DNA of 8,042 nucleotides from an uncultured Paraburkholderia sp. (GTDB lineage: Bacteria; Pseudomonadota; Gammaproteobacteria; Burkholderiales; Burkholderiaceae): NCBI GenBank assembly GCA_937917025.1, contig CALFSF010000154.1, positions 1-8,042 on the forward strand. The letters run 5' to 3'. Of the stretch, positions 1 to 5,535 are shown piece after piece. A model generated the notes under the pieces. It saw only the letters and a list, made by a program, of their open reading frames with translations. It made no database searches and was not told the origin of the DNA. How positions within the stretch are numbered: position 1 is the stretch's first letter; each line of letters starts with the position of its first letter. A program made the translations under genes and the position numbers.

Positions 1-504
1 GTAGCTACCAGGCAATACACTACCAGTGTTGACGGCCAGGTGAACATGAGAATCAACGTGTACCAGGGAGAACGCGAGTTGGTTGACGAGAACCGAAAAC
101 TGGCATCGTTTCAGCTCAACAATATCCCTTCCATGCCTGCAGGTTTGCCTAAAATCGACATTAAATTTATGCTGGATGCTGATGGTATTTTAAAGATCAG
201 CGCAACAGAAATACGCAGCGGCGTTAAACAGGAAATTACCGTTAAACCCCAATACGGATTGGATGATTCAACAGTAGAAAAAATGCTTGTAGATGCCTTA
301 AAAAATGCTCAAAGCGATGTTGAAAAACGCCTGCTGCTCGAACATCAAAACGAAGCACAACAAATGATCTATGTAACCGAGCGATTCATTGAAAAAAATT
401 CAACGCTGCTTACACCTGAAGAAATTTCACAAACAAAGAATTTAATTTCGTATCTTAGCGTTACTATTAAATCCAACGATACGCAAAAAATATTATCGGC
501 AACA
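1..504 (+). CDS. hscA: Fe-S assembly chaperone HscA, internal fragment (foreign to the rest of the window)
   Basis: HscA is the Hsp70-family chaperone that, with HscB, helps transfer iron-sulfur clusters from the scaffold IscU to target proteins in the cytoplasm. The frame is open from base 1, with no start in the window. It matches the substrate-binding half of HscA: DGQVNMRINVYQGERELV near the edge, then PAGLPKIDIKFMLDADGILKISA, VKPQYGL, and a charged helical lid with ALKNAQSDVEKRLLLEHQNEA. From memory E. coli HscA has DGQTAMSIHVMQGERELV and VKPSYGL at the same places, which favours HscA over DnaK. The ATPase domain lies outside the window. HscA-like sequence stops near KILSAT (about 504); the frame then runs through unrelated DNA to a stop at 571-573. 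Codons are A/T-rich, unlike all other genes here, and suggest a Bacteroidota source (inference). Confidence 0.82.
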
Positions 505-512
505 GCTGCTTG
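499..512. other. Abrupt composition and homology junction
   Basis: HscA-like coding on the plus strand stops making sense after codon 502-504. AraF-like coding on the minus strand is recognisable down to codon 506-508 (the GKQ after EWIEK). The two homologies therefore meet within a few bases. Composition switches at the same point from AT-rich to strongly GC-rich. No insertion-sequence end, inverted repeat, tRNA or integrase is visible here. The simplest reading is a chimeric join of DNA from two organisms; a real recombination event is possible but less likely. Confidence 0.75.
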
Positions 513-1429
513 CCTTTCTCGATCCACTCGACGAGGTTCTCCGTGCTTTCCTTGCCGTGGTTCGTCGAGCTGACGGCGATCGTGCCGTAGAAGCCGGTCG
601 GTTCCTTCTTCTGGAACTCGGCGAACGCTTCGCCCGCGCCGTTGATGCCCACGCCGATCACATCCGCCGCGGGAATGTGCAGCTGCTCGGTGGCGCGCAC
701 GCCGCCCAGCACGCTTTCTTCGTTGAGCGCGAAGATCACCCACTTCTTGATGTTCGGATGCTGCGCGAGCACCGGCGACGATGCGTTGAAGCCGCCTTCG
801 TCATCGGTCGTCTTTTGCGGCGCGTCGAAAATGTTGTCCTTCTTGAAGCCGTTCGCGAGCAGCGATTGCGTCGCGCCGTCGGTGCGCAGTTTTGCGGTCG
901 GCAGTTCGTAGTTCGTGATGCGCAGCGCGCCGACTTCTTCCGGCTTCCAGCCGCGGCGCTTCATTTCATCCGAAATCGCCTGGCCGACCTGGTTGCCGAT
1001 CTTGAACGCGGACATGCCGAGGTGCGGCACGTTCGCGAGCGGCTTGCCGGTCGAGTCGACGAGCTGGTCGTCGACGGTGACGAACTTCATGTTGTAGCGC
1101 TTCGCGCGCGCCTGAATTGCGGGCCCGAGGCGCACGTCGGGCGCGCAGATCACGAAGCCCTTCGCGCCCTGCGCGCCGAGATTGTCGATCGCGGCCAGCA
1201 CCTTTTCTCCATCCGGCGTGCCGATATTCACAACCGAGAAGTGTTCTTTCTGGCCAAGCGCGGTGGCGGCTTTCTGCTCGTTGATGAACCATGCCTGCTC
1301 GGGCATCTTCACGAGGAAGCCGATTTTCAGCGGCTCGTCGGCCTGCGCCGACATATGGACAGCAAACGGCGCGGCGAGGGCAGCGGCGGCCATCGCGGAC
1401 AACGTCAAACGGCGAAGCTTGCGATTCAC
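505..1429 (-). CDS. araF: L-arabinose ABC transporter periplasmic substrate-binding protein, C-terminus missing
   Basis: AraF binds L-arabinose (and related sugars) in the periplasm and delivers it to the AraGH permease. I chose the GTG at 1427-1429: an AAGGAGA ribosome site lies 6 bases upstream and the protein then opens with a signal peptide, residues 1-30 (NRKLRRL, an Ala-rich core, cleavage after AQA). The mature part follows E. coli AraF closely: IGFLVKMPEQAWF, PDGEKVLAAIDNL, AKGFVICAPD, VTVDDQLV, KRRGW, VLGGVRATE, GINGAGEAF and TGFYGTIA. Likely sugar contacts include the Lys and Glu of LVKMPE, the Asp of VDDQ, the Arg of KLRTDG and the Asn of GING. About 308 residues are present; the family has about 330, so some 20 C-terminal residues are lost at the junction. 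araG and araH would be expected downstream but are absent. It lies 147 bases downstream of the dehydrogenase, probably in the same operon. Confidence 0.9.
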
Positions 1430-1435
1430 AGATAG

Positions 1436-1442
1436 TCTCCTT
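1436..1442 (-). promoter_or_regulatory. Ribosome binding site of araF
   Basis: The minus strand reads AAGGAGA here, six bases before the GTG at 1429. It decides the start: a longer in-frame version from the ATG at 1534 would put 35 basic, low-complexity residues before the signal peptide and has no such site. The bases AGGAGAC (1441-1435) are also perfectly complementary to seven bases of the predicted small RNA at 5439-5500. Confidence 0.8.
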
Positions 1443-1456
1443 CGATTATCAAGGCT

Positions 1457-1501
1457 GCATGCCTGTCTGGCGAATAGCAGCCGGTCAATGCAGACACATG
1501 C
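1457..1501 (-). promoter_or_regulatory. Inverted repeat in the dehydrogenase-araF intergenic gap
   Basis: CATGC (1497-1501) and CAGACA (1491-1496) pair with GCATG (1457-1461) and TGTCTG (1464-1469). This gives an 11-bp stem with a 2-base bulge (1462-1463) and a 21-base loop. In the leftward mRNA it would sit about 15 bases before the araF ribosome site. There is no U-tract, so it is not an intrinsic terminator. A stem in this position could protect the araF part of the message after processing, a common way for binding-protein mRNA to exceed that of its operon partners, or it could be an operator. Both roles are inference. Confidence 0.4.
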
Positions 1502-1576
1502 GGATCCGGGTGCCCGCGTGCGCCGGTGTGCCACGTCGCGTGCGGCGCTGGTTCATGCTCCAGCGCACGCGTTCAT

Positions 1577-3040
1577 TCAGCCCGCGACGTAAGCGGTTTT
1601 CACAGTCGTGTAGAACTCCGCGGCGTATGTGCCCTGTTCGCGCGGTCCATAGCTCGAGCCTTTCCGTCCGCCGAACGGCACGTGATAGTCGACGCCGGCG
1701 GTCGGCAGATTCACCATCACCATGCCGCTCTGGCTGTGCCGCCTGAAATGCCGCGCGTATTTCAGCGACTGCGTGCAGATGCCCGCGCACAGGCCAAATG
1801 GCGTGTCGTTCGCGAGATGCAGCGCGTGGTCGTAGTCGTCGGCGGGAAACGCGACGGCGACCGGTCCGAAAATCTCCTCGCGCGCGATGCGATGCTCCGG
1901 TTCGCCGATGAAGAGCGCCGGTTCGAGGAAGTAACCGCGCGTCGCCCGTTCGAGCTGGCGGCCGCCCGCGACCAGTTCCGCGCCTTCCTCGCGCCCGGCG
2001 CGCAGGTAGTCGAGCGTCACCGCGAGTTGCTGTTCGTTTGCGACCGGACCGATGTCCGTGCCGTGCCTGAGCGCGTGGTCGACCGTGAGCGCGGCGAGTT
2101 TCGCCTTGAGCGCCGCGACGAACGGTTCGAACACACCCCGCTCGACGATCAGCCGCGACGACGCCGTGCAGCGGTGTCCGGTCGAGAAGAACGCGCCGTT
2201 CAACGCGGCGTCGACGGCGGTGTCGAGATTGGCGTCGTTCAACACGACGAGCGGATTCTTGCCGCCCATTTCCAGCTGCACGCGAGCCTGCCGGGCGGCG
2301 GCCGCCTGCAGCACGCGCGTGCCCGTCGCGACCGAGCCGGTGAAGCTGATCGCCTGCACGAGCGGGCTCGCGACGATCCGTTCGCCGACCTGCCGGCCGC
2401 TACCCATCACGAGGTTGAACACGCCCGCCGGCAAGCCCGCGCGATTGATGATGCCCGCGAGCGCCGCCGCGCACGCCGGCACGGTTTCCGCCGGCTTGAA
2501 GACGACGCAGTTGCCATAGGCGAGGGCAGGCGCGATCTTCCACGCGGGAATCGCGAGCGGGAAATTCCACGGCGCGATGATGCCGACCACGCCGACCGGC
2601 TCGCGCGTCACGTCGATATCGATACCGCCGCGCACCGACGCGAGATGCTCGCCGGGAATGCGCAGCGCCTCGCCCGCGAAGAACTTGAAGATCTGGCCGG
2701 CGCGGGTCGCTTCGGCGATGGCCTCGGGTAGCGTCTTGCCTTCTTCGCGCGCCAGCAGGCGACCCAGTTCATCTTTCCGCGCGAGGATTTCGCTGCCGAT
2801 CGCATCGAGCGCATCGGCGCGCCGCTGGATCGAAGCGAGTGACCACTCACGAAACGCGGCGCTTGCCGCTTCGATCGCACCATCGGTCTGACGGGCGTCG
2901 GCGCGGGCGTATTCGCCGACCGGATCGTCGAGATCGGACGGATTCAGCGAAAGCCCGGTCGTCGCGCCCGATTCCCATGCACCGTTGATGAAGTGCCGGA
3001 ATGGACCCGAAACGAGGGGAACGAGAAAGTCGCGATTCAT
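1577..3040 (-). CDS. NAD(P)+-dependent alpha-ketoglutarate semialdehyde (2,5-dioxopentanoate) dehydrogenase, type III-like
   Basis: This aldehyde dehydrogenase family protein of 487 residues most likely oxidises 2,5-dioxopentanoate to 2-oxoglutarate, the last step of non-phosphorylative pentose and sugar-acid catabolism. The full catalytic set is present: N159 (IIAPWNFP), K182 (FKPAE), the FTGS loop at 233-236, E257 (LEMGGKNP), C291 (STGHRCTAS) and E389 (EEIFGPV). The paired motifs LEMGGKNP and GAFFSTGHRCTASSR, and the ending PFGGRKGSSYGPREQG, resemble Bacillus YcbD (type III) more than Azospirillum-type enzymes; this is from memory, not a search. The ATG at 3040 fits the family start (FRHFINGAWESG at 14-24). 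The frame stays open upstream to 3214, but that part has no family similarity and overlaps the control region. No strong ribosome site precedes 3040. Being next to araF and a GbpR-like regulator supports a sugar role; the exact substrate is inferred. Confidence 0.87.
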   Translation of the reverse strand: MNRDFLVPLVSGPFRHFINGAWESGATTGLSLNPSDLDDPVGEYARADARQTDGAIEAASAAFREWSLASIQRRADALDAIGSEILARKDELGRLLAREEGKTLPEAIAEATRAGQIFKFFAGEALRIPGEHLASVRGGIDIDVTREPVGVVGIIAPWNFPLAIPAWKIAPALAYGNCVVFKPAETVPACAAALAGIINRAGLPAGVFNLVMGSGRQVGERIVASPLVQAISFTGSVATGTRVLQAAAARQARVQLEMGGKNPLVVLNDANLDTAVDAALNGAFFSTGHRCTASSRLIVERGVFEPFVAALKAKLAALTVDHALRHGTDIGPVANEQQLAVTLDYLRAGREEGAELVAGGRQLERATRGYFLEPALFIGEPEHRIAREEIFGPVAVAFPADDYDHALHLANDTPFGLCAGICTQSLKYARHFRRHSQSGMVMVNLPTAGVDYHVPFGGRKGSSYGPREQGTYAAEFYTTVKTAYVAG

Positions 3041-3074
3041 CAATGCATACGGCCGGTTCGCTGAAAGTCCACGA

Positions 3075-3104
3075 ATGGTATGAGTCGTCGCAATAACTTT
3101 CCAA
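3075..3104 (-). promoter_or_regulatory. Candidate promoter for the dehydrogenase-araF operon
   Basis: On the minus strand TTGGAA (3104-3099) is followed after 18 bases by TACCAT (3080-3075). Each matches four of six bases of the sigma-70 consensus. Transcription would start about 25-30 bases before the ATG at 3040. The left TGGTATGA copy overlaps the -10, so a protein bound there would affect initiation. The match is weak and unproven. Confidence 0.3.
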
Positions 3105-3142
3105 TCCCTTTTTGGGGCATCGTGATATCGTTTCTGGTATGA
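3076..3142 (+). repeat. Direct repeat TGGTATGA, two copies, possible regulator half-sites
   Basis: Identical 8-base copies lie at 3076-3083 and 3135-3142, with starts 59 bases apart, close to six DNA turns at 10 bp per turn, minus about one base. Both fall in the AT-rich core of the divergent region. They could be paired sites for the LysR regulator encoded at 3218, but eight bases is short and this is inference. Confidence 0.3.
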
Positions 3143-3217
3143 CAAGACCGGCTTCGCCGCGCCGCGATGCATTTCCAGCGCGTCACGGCATGACACGACA
3201 ACGGAGCGAGACACGCG

Positions 3218-4195
3218 ATGACCCGCAGCTATTCGAACTGGTTTGTGCGCGCGCGGCTGAAAACGCGGCAGCTACTGCTGCTCGCGGCGATGGAAGAAGA
3301 AGGCAACGTGCGCCGCGCCGCCGATGTGCTGGGCATGACGCAGCCCGCCGCATCGCGACTGCTGAAGGAACTGGAGGACATGCTCGGCGTGAGCCTCTTC
3401 GACCGTACGCCGCACGGGATGCACGCCACGCTGTACGGCGAGGTGATGATTCGCCACGCGCGGATGGTGCTGTCGAATCTCAGTCACGCGCACGATGAAA
3501 TATCGGCGTTACGCGAAGGGCTTGCCGGTCAGGTGCGCATCGGTGTGATCGCCGCGGCGGCCGCGACGATGGTGCCGCGTGCGATCGCGAGCGTGAAGGC
3601 GCAGTATCCACAGCTGCAGATCTGGGTGCAGGTCGAAACGTCGGACGTGATGCTGCCGCGCGTCGCCGAAGGCGAACTCGATATCATGATCGGTCGCGTG
3701 CTGGAGCGGCAGAACCAGTTGAAGACGGAGATCCACTACGAACCGCTCGCCGACGAGCCGCTGTGCGTCGTCGCGCGGCCCGGCCATCCGCTCGAAGGCG
3801 AGGCTGGGCTCACGCTGCGCGGTATCGTGAATGCCGGCTGGGTGCTGCATCCGCCGGGCAGCGTGCTGCGTCACCGGTTCGACATGATGTTTTCGCAGAT
3901 CGGGCTGAATCCGCCACAGAACGTGGTGAACACGAACAATTTTCTGGCAATCGCGAGCCTGCTGCTGCAAAGCGACATGCTCGCCGTGCTGCCCGACGAA
4001 GTCACGCGGCAGTACCAGCAATACGGTGTGCTGAAGCGCCTGCCGATCGAACTGCCGTACCGGATGGACGCTTTCGGTATCATCACGCGCCAGTCGCATC
4101 TGCTTTCACCCGCGGCTTCGGTCGTGCTCGGCGCGCTGCGCGCGGCCGCCGCGGATGTTTACGGCGGCCCGTTCGACGTCGCGGCGGCCCGCTAA
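3218..4195 (+). CDS. gbpR: LysR-family transcriptional regulator, GbpR-like
   Basis: A 325-residue DNA-binding regulator of the LysR type. The N-terminal winged helix-turn-helix covers about residues 14-75: KTRQLLLLAAMEEEGNVRRAADVLGMTQPAAS, then LLKELEDMLGVSLFDR. A linker helix follows to about 95, then a two-lobed effector domain (about 100-305) opening with GQVRIGVIAAAA. The RARLKTRQLLLL start and the LFDRTPHGMHATLYGE wing resemble GbpR, which controls the sugar-binding protein ChvE/SbpA in Agrobacterium and Azospirillum. Here it is divergent from the dehydrogenase and araF, so the likely job is sugar-responsive control of that operon and of itself. The inducer (arabinose, galactose or another sugar) cannot be read from sequence. 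A GGAG at 3203-3206 lies 11 bases before the ATG, slightly far but usable. The symbol rests on remembered similarity and context; LysR family membership is certain. Confidence 0.85.
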   Translation: MTRSYSNWFVRARLKTRQLLLLAAMEEEGNVRRAADVLGMTQPAASRLLKELEDMLGVSLFDRTPHGMHATLYGEVMIRHARMVLSNLSHAHDEISALREGLAGQVRIGVIAAAAATMVPRAIASVKAQYPQLQIWVQVETSDVMLPRVAEGELDIMIGRVLERQNQLKTEIHYEPLADEPLCVVARPGHPLEGEAGLTLRGIVNAGWVLHPPGSVLRHRFDMMFSQIGLNPPQNVVNTNNFLAIASLLLQSDMLAVLPDEVTRQYQQYGVLKRLPIELPYRMDAFGIITRQSHLLSPAASVVLGALRAAAADVYGGPFDVAAAR

Positions 4196-4259
4196 CCGGC
4201 GGTCCGCTGCCTGTCCCCATTATTCTGAATCGCCCGTGCGAGCGGGCTGAAAACGCTGC

Positions 4260-4814
4260 ATGGCTATCAAATCGACGATTTACAAGGCTGAACTCCAGAT
4301 CGCCAACATGGACCGGCACTACTACGCCGATCACCAGTTGACGATCGCCCGCCATCCGTCCGAAACCGATGAACGGATGATGGTCCGTGTCGCCGCTTTC
4401 GCGCTGTTCGCGCAGGAGCGTCTCGAATTCTGCAAGGGCCTCTCGGATACCGACGAGCCGGACCTCTGGCAAAAGGACCTGACGGGCGCCATCGAAACAT
4501 GGATCGACGTCGGCCAGCCGGAAGAGCGCCGCATCGCGAAGGCAAGCGGCCGCGCGAACGACGTGATCGTGATCGCGTATGCCGGACGCACGTCCGATAT
4601 CTGGTGGCAGGGCGTGCGCGGCAAGGTGGAGCGGCTGCGCAACGTGACGGTGTGGTCGCTTGGCGAAGGCGTGGCGGCGTCGCTCGGCGGCCTGGCCGAA
4701 CGGACGATGCGGCTGCAATGCACGGTCCAGGACGGCGCCGCGTGGCTCGGCAGTTCCGCCGCCGACCCGGTACCGATCGAATGGTCGGTGCTGAAGGCGC
4801 CCGCCGGCGCCTGA
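4260..4814 (+). CDS. yaeQ: YaeQ family protein
   Basis: A cytoplasmic protein of 184 residues, the usual size for the family (E. coli YaeQ is about 181). It begins MAIKSTIYKAELQIANMDRHYY, a typical YaeQ opening, followed by HPSETDERMMVRVAAFALFA and EPDLWQKDLTGAIETWIDVGQPEERRIAKASGRA. The structure is known to be a variant of the PD-(D/E)XK nuclease fold; the conserved acidic and basic residues sit in the EPDLW...WIDVGQP.ERR..KA stretch (about 65-99). No activity is firmly established; early claims of RfaH-like transcription activity were not sustained. The gene starts 65 bases after the LysR stop on the same strand, with no clear terminator between them, so it may share that transcript. The ribosome site before the ATG is weak. 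Convergent with the VOC gene, 35 bases apart. Confidence 0.92.
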   Translation: MAIKSTIYKAELQIANMDRHYYADHQLTIARHPSETDERMMVRVAAFALFAQERLEFCKGLSDTDEPDLWQKDLTGAIETWIDVGQPEERRIAKASGRANDVIVIAYAGRTSDIWWQGVRGKVERLRNVTVWSLGEGVAASLGGLAERTMRLQCTVQDGAAWLGSSAADPVPIEWSVLKAPAGA

Positions 4815-4849
4815 CGCGTATTGCCGGGCCGCGGCGCTTCTTCTGACGC

Positions 4850-5275
4850 TTACAGCGCGTTGGAGCGCGCCGCCTCGGGCGGCCCTTTCAGCTCGACCAT
4901 ATTGCCTTCCGGGTCGAAGAGATACTGCGAGGGCCCGTAACCGTCCGCGCCGTATCGCAGCGCCTGCTCGCCCGGCTGCACGCCGTGCGCGGCCAGATGG
5001 GTTCTGAGCGCCTCGGCGTCGAACGGCTCGATGCGCAGGCAGACGTGGTCCATATTGCGACCGGCGTCCGGCGAGCCGCTCTCCGGACGGTCGATCGGAC
5101 CGCCCACCTTCAGCAGATCGATCAGCGAGCGCCCGGCGCGTAACTGCGTGAGCCCGATATCCGGCTGCTCTTTCTCGACGTTGCAACCGAGCACATCGCA
5201 GTAAAACCGCGTCATCGCCTCGGGATCGCGCACCCTGATGACGATATGGTCGATCTCGCGAATATGAAACTTCAT
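4850..5275 (-). CDS. VOC-fold (glyoxalase/dioxygenase superfamily) protein
   Basis: A 141-residue single VOC protein with two beta-alpha-beta-beta-beta repeats: IREIDHIVIRVRDPEAMTRFYCDVLGC at the start and NMDHVCLRIEPFDAEALRTHL in the middle, ending YLFDPEGNMVELKGP. Candidate metal ligands are H10, D53 (SLIDLL), H77 and E128, the positions where glyoxalase I-like proteins hold their metal. It is close in size to bacterial glyoxalase I but lacks enough diagnostic motifs to claim lactoylglutathione lyase. The reaction is unknown: isomerase, dioxygenase and antibiotic-binding relatives share this fold. The ATG at 5275 has a strong AAGGAGA site seven bases upstream. It is probably a single-gene unit, since the small RNA terminator lies upstream and yaeQ converges downstream. 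Confidence 0.88.
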   Translation of the reverse strand: MKFHIREIDHIVIRVRDPEAMTRFYCDVLGCNVEKEQPDIGLTQLRAGRSLIDLLKVGGPIDRPESGSPDAGRNMDHVCLRIEPFDAEALRTHLAAHGVQPGEQALRYGADGYGPSQYLFDPEGNMVELKGPPEAARSNAL

Positions 5276-5282
5276 GGGAATC

Positions 5283-5289
5283 TCTCCTT
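5283..5289 (-). promoter_or_regulatory. Ribosome binding site of the VOC gene
   Basis: The minus strand reads AAGGAGA, seven bases before the ATG at 5275, and fixes the start of the VOC protein. Its AGGAGA core is complementary to six bases of the predicted small RNA encoded just upstream. Confidence 0.75.
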
Positions 5290-5325
5290 CGTTCCGATCC
5301 GGCCACCGCTGGGTCGCCGTCTAGG

Positions 5326-5355
5326 AGTGTAGGAGAGGCAGGCGCCGCACGTGAA
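5326..5355 (-). promoter_or_regulatory. Candidate promoter for the VOC gene
   Basis: TTCACG (5355-5350) and TACACT (5331-5326) on the minus strand are spaced by 18 bases and each match four of six consensus bases. The start would lie about 45 bases before the ATG. It would give the VOC gene its own promoter downstream of the small RNA terminator. Weak match. Confidence 0.25.
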
Positions 5356-5438
5356 ACGAAAGCGCCAGAAGGAGGCTGAACGCACCGCCGGTGCGGCCTG
5401 GCAGGCCCGATGCCAAAGGAAAGCGGGGAAAACAGGCG

Positions 5439-5467
5439 AAAAAAAGCCCGCTCACTGGGAGCGGGCT
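5439..5467 (-). terminator. Intrinsic terminator of the small RNA
   Basis: AGCCCGCTC (5445-5453) and GAGCGGGCT (5459-5467) form a perfect 9-bp GC-rich stem around a 5-base loop. On the minus strand it is followed by seven consecutive U (5445-5439). On the plus strand no T-run follows, so it works leftward only. No protein gene ends into it from the right, which implies a short RNA gene or leader. Confidence 0.88.
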
Positions 5468-5479
5468 GAATCCATATCA

Positions 5480-5500
5480 GGAGGAGACATGGAGGAGACA
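5480..5500 (-). repeat. Tandem direct repeat UGUCUCCUCC, 11-base period
   Basis: TGTCTCCTCC occurs at 5500-5491 and again at 5489-5480, separated by a single A. Both copies are perfect. They lie in the body of the predicted small RNA and form its anti-Shine-Dalgarno region. Confidence 0.85.
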
Positions 5501-5506
5501 GAAACA

Positions 5507-5535
5507 ACTATACACAACGGCCTGGTGCGACGCAA
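5507..5535 (-). promoter_or_regulatory. Promoter of the small RNA
   Basis: On the minus strand TTGCGT (5535-5530) is followed after exactly 17 bases by TATAGT (5512-5507). The -10 matches five of six consensus bases and the -35 has the core TTG. A start six to eight bases downstream places the RNA 5' end near 5501-5499, just before the first anti-SD motif. The region behind the -35 is AT-rich (a TTAAAAAG stretch), which could act as an UP-like element. Confidence 0.6.

Larger units (their letters stand above)
3041..3217. promoter_or_regulatory. Divergent control region between the dehydrogenase and the LysR gene
   Basis: These 177 bases separate two divergently transcribed genes, the usual place for a LysR-family regulator to bind. 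The middle (about 3070-3140) is clearly more AT-rich than the flanks. It holds two direct copies of TGGTATGA (3076-3083 and 3135-3142) and a GATATC palindrome (3124-3129). I could not find one clear T-N11-A LysR box that stands out above background. Confidence 0.6.
5439..5500 (-). ncRNA. Predicted small RNA with two anti-Shine-Dalgarno motifs
   Basis: A compact leftward unit: promoter (5507-5535), predicted start around 5500, and intrinsic terminator (5439-5467), giving an RNA of about 60 nt. Its 5' half contains UGUCUCCUCC twice (5500-5491 and 5489-5480). These are complementary to GGAGGAGACA, the ribosome-site pattern common in this group. UCCAU (5493-5489) can pair with AUGGA (5475-5471), which would display the second copy in a 13-base loop (5488-5476). 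The U-run at the 3' end is a typical Hfq-binding tail. RNAs that expose CU-rich anti-SD loops are known elsewhere, for example the cuckoo RNAs of alphaproteobacteria. I do not recognise this one as a named RNA, though it may correspond to a described Burkholderia small RNA. The alternative is an attenuated leader of the VOC gene. Confidence 0.65.

Noticed and set aside
490..520. Mobile element or integration event at the hscA/araF boundary
   Set aside because: No terminal inverted repeats, target duplication, transposase, integrase or tRNA end is visible; a chimeric join explains the double truncation better.
557..1435. Plus-strand open frame (292 codons) opposite araF
   Set aside because: Antisense shadow; AraF on the minus strand has a signal peptide, ribosome site and extended family similarity.
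1429..1480. GATAAT with TCGCCA 17 bases upstream as an araF promoter (minus strand)
   Set aside because: Transcription would start inside the ribosome site and remove it from the message.
1526..2731. Long plus-strand open frame (401 codons) opposite the dehydrogenase
   Set aside because: Arg/Asp/Ala-rich low-complexity product typical of the antisense of a GC-rich gene; the opposite strand encodes a complete dehydrogenase with all catalytic motifs.
4231..4252. GCCCG/CGGGC inverted repeat before yaeQ, sharing GAGCGGGCTGAA with the small RNA terminator
   Set aside because: Only 5 bp, no U-tract, and the shared 12-mer is a common GC-rich string; not enough to call a terminator or attenuator.
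4083..5507. Minus-strand open frame (474 codons) spanning yaeQ, the VOC gene and the small RNA
   Set aside because: It runs out of frame through the VOC gene and antisense to yaeQ; no domain is recognisable.
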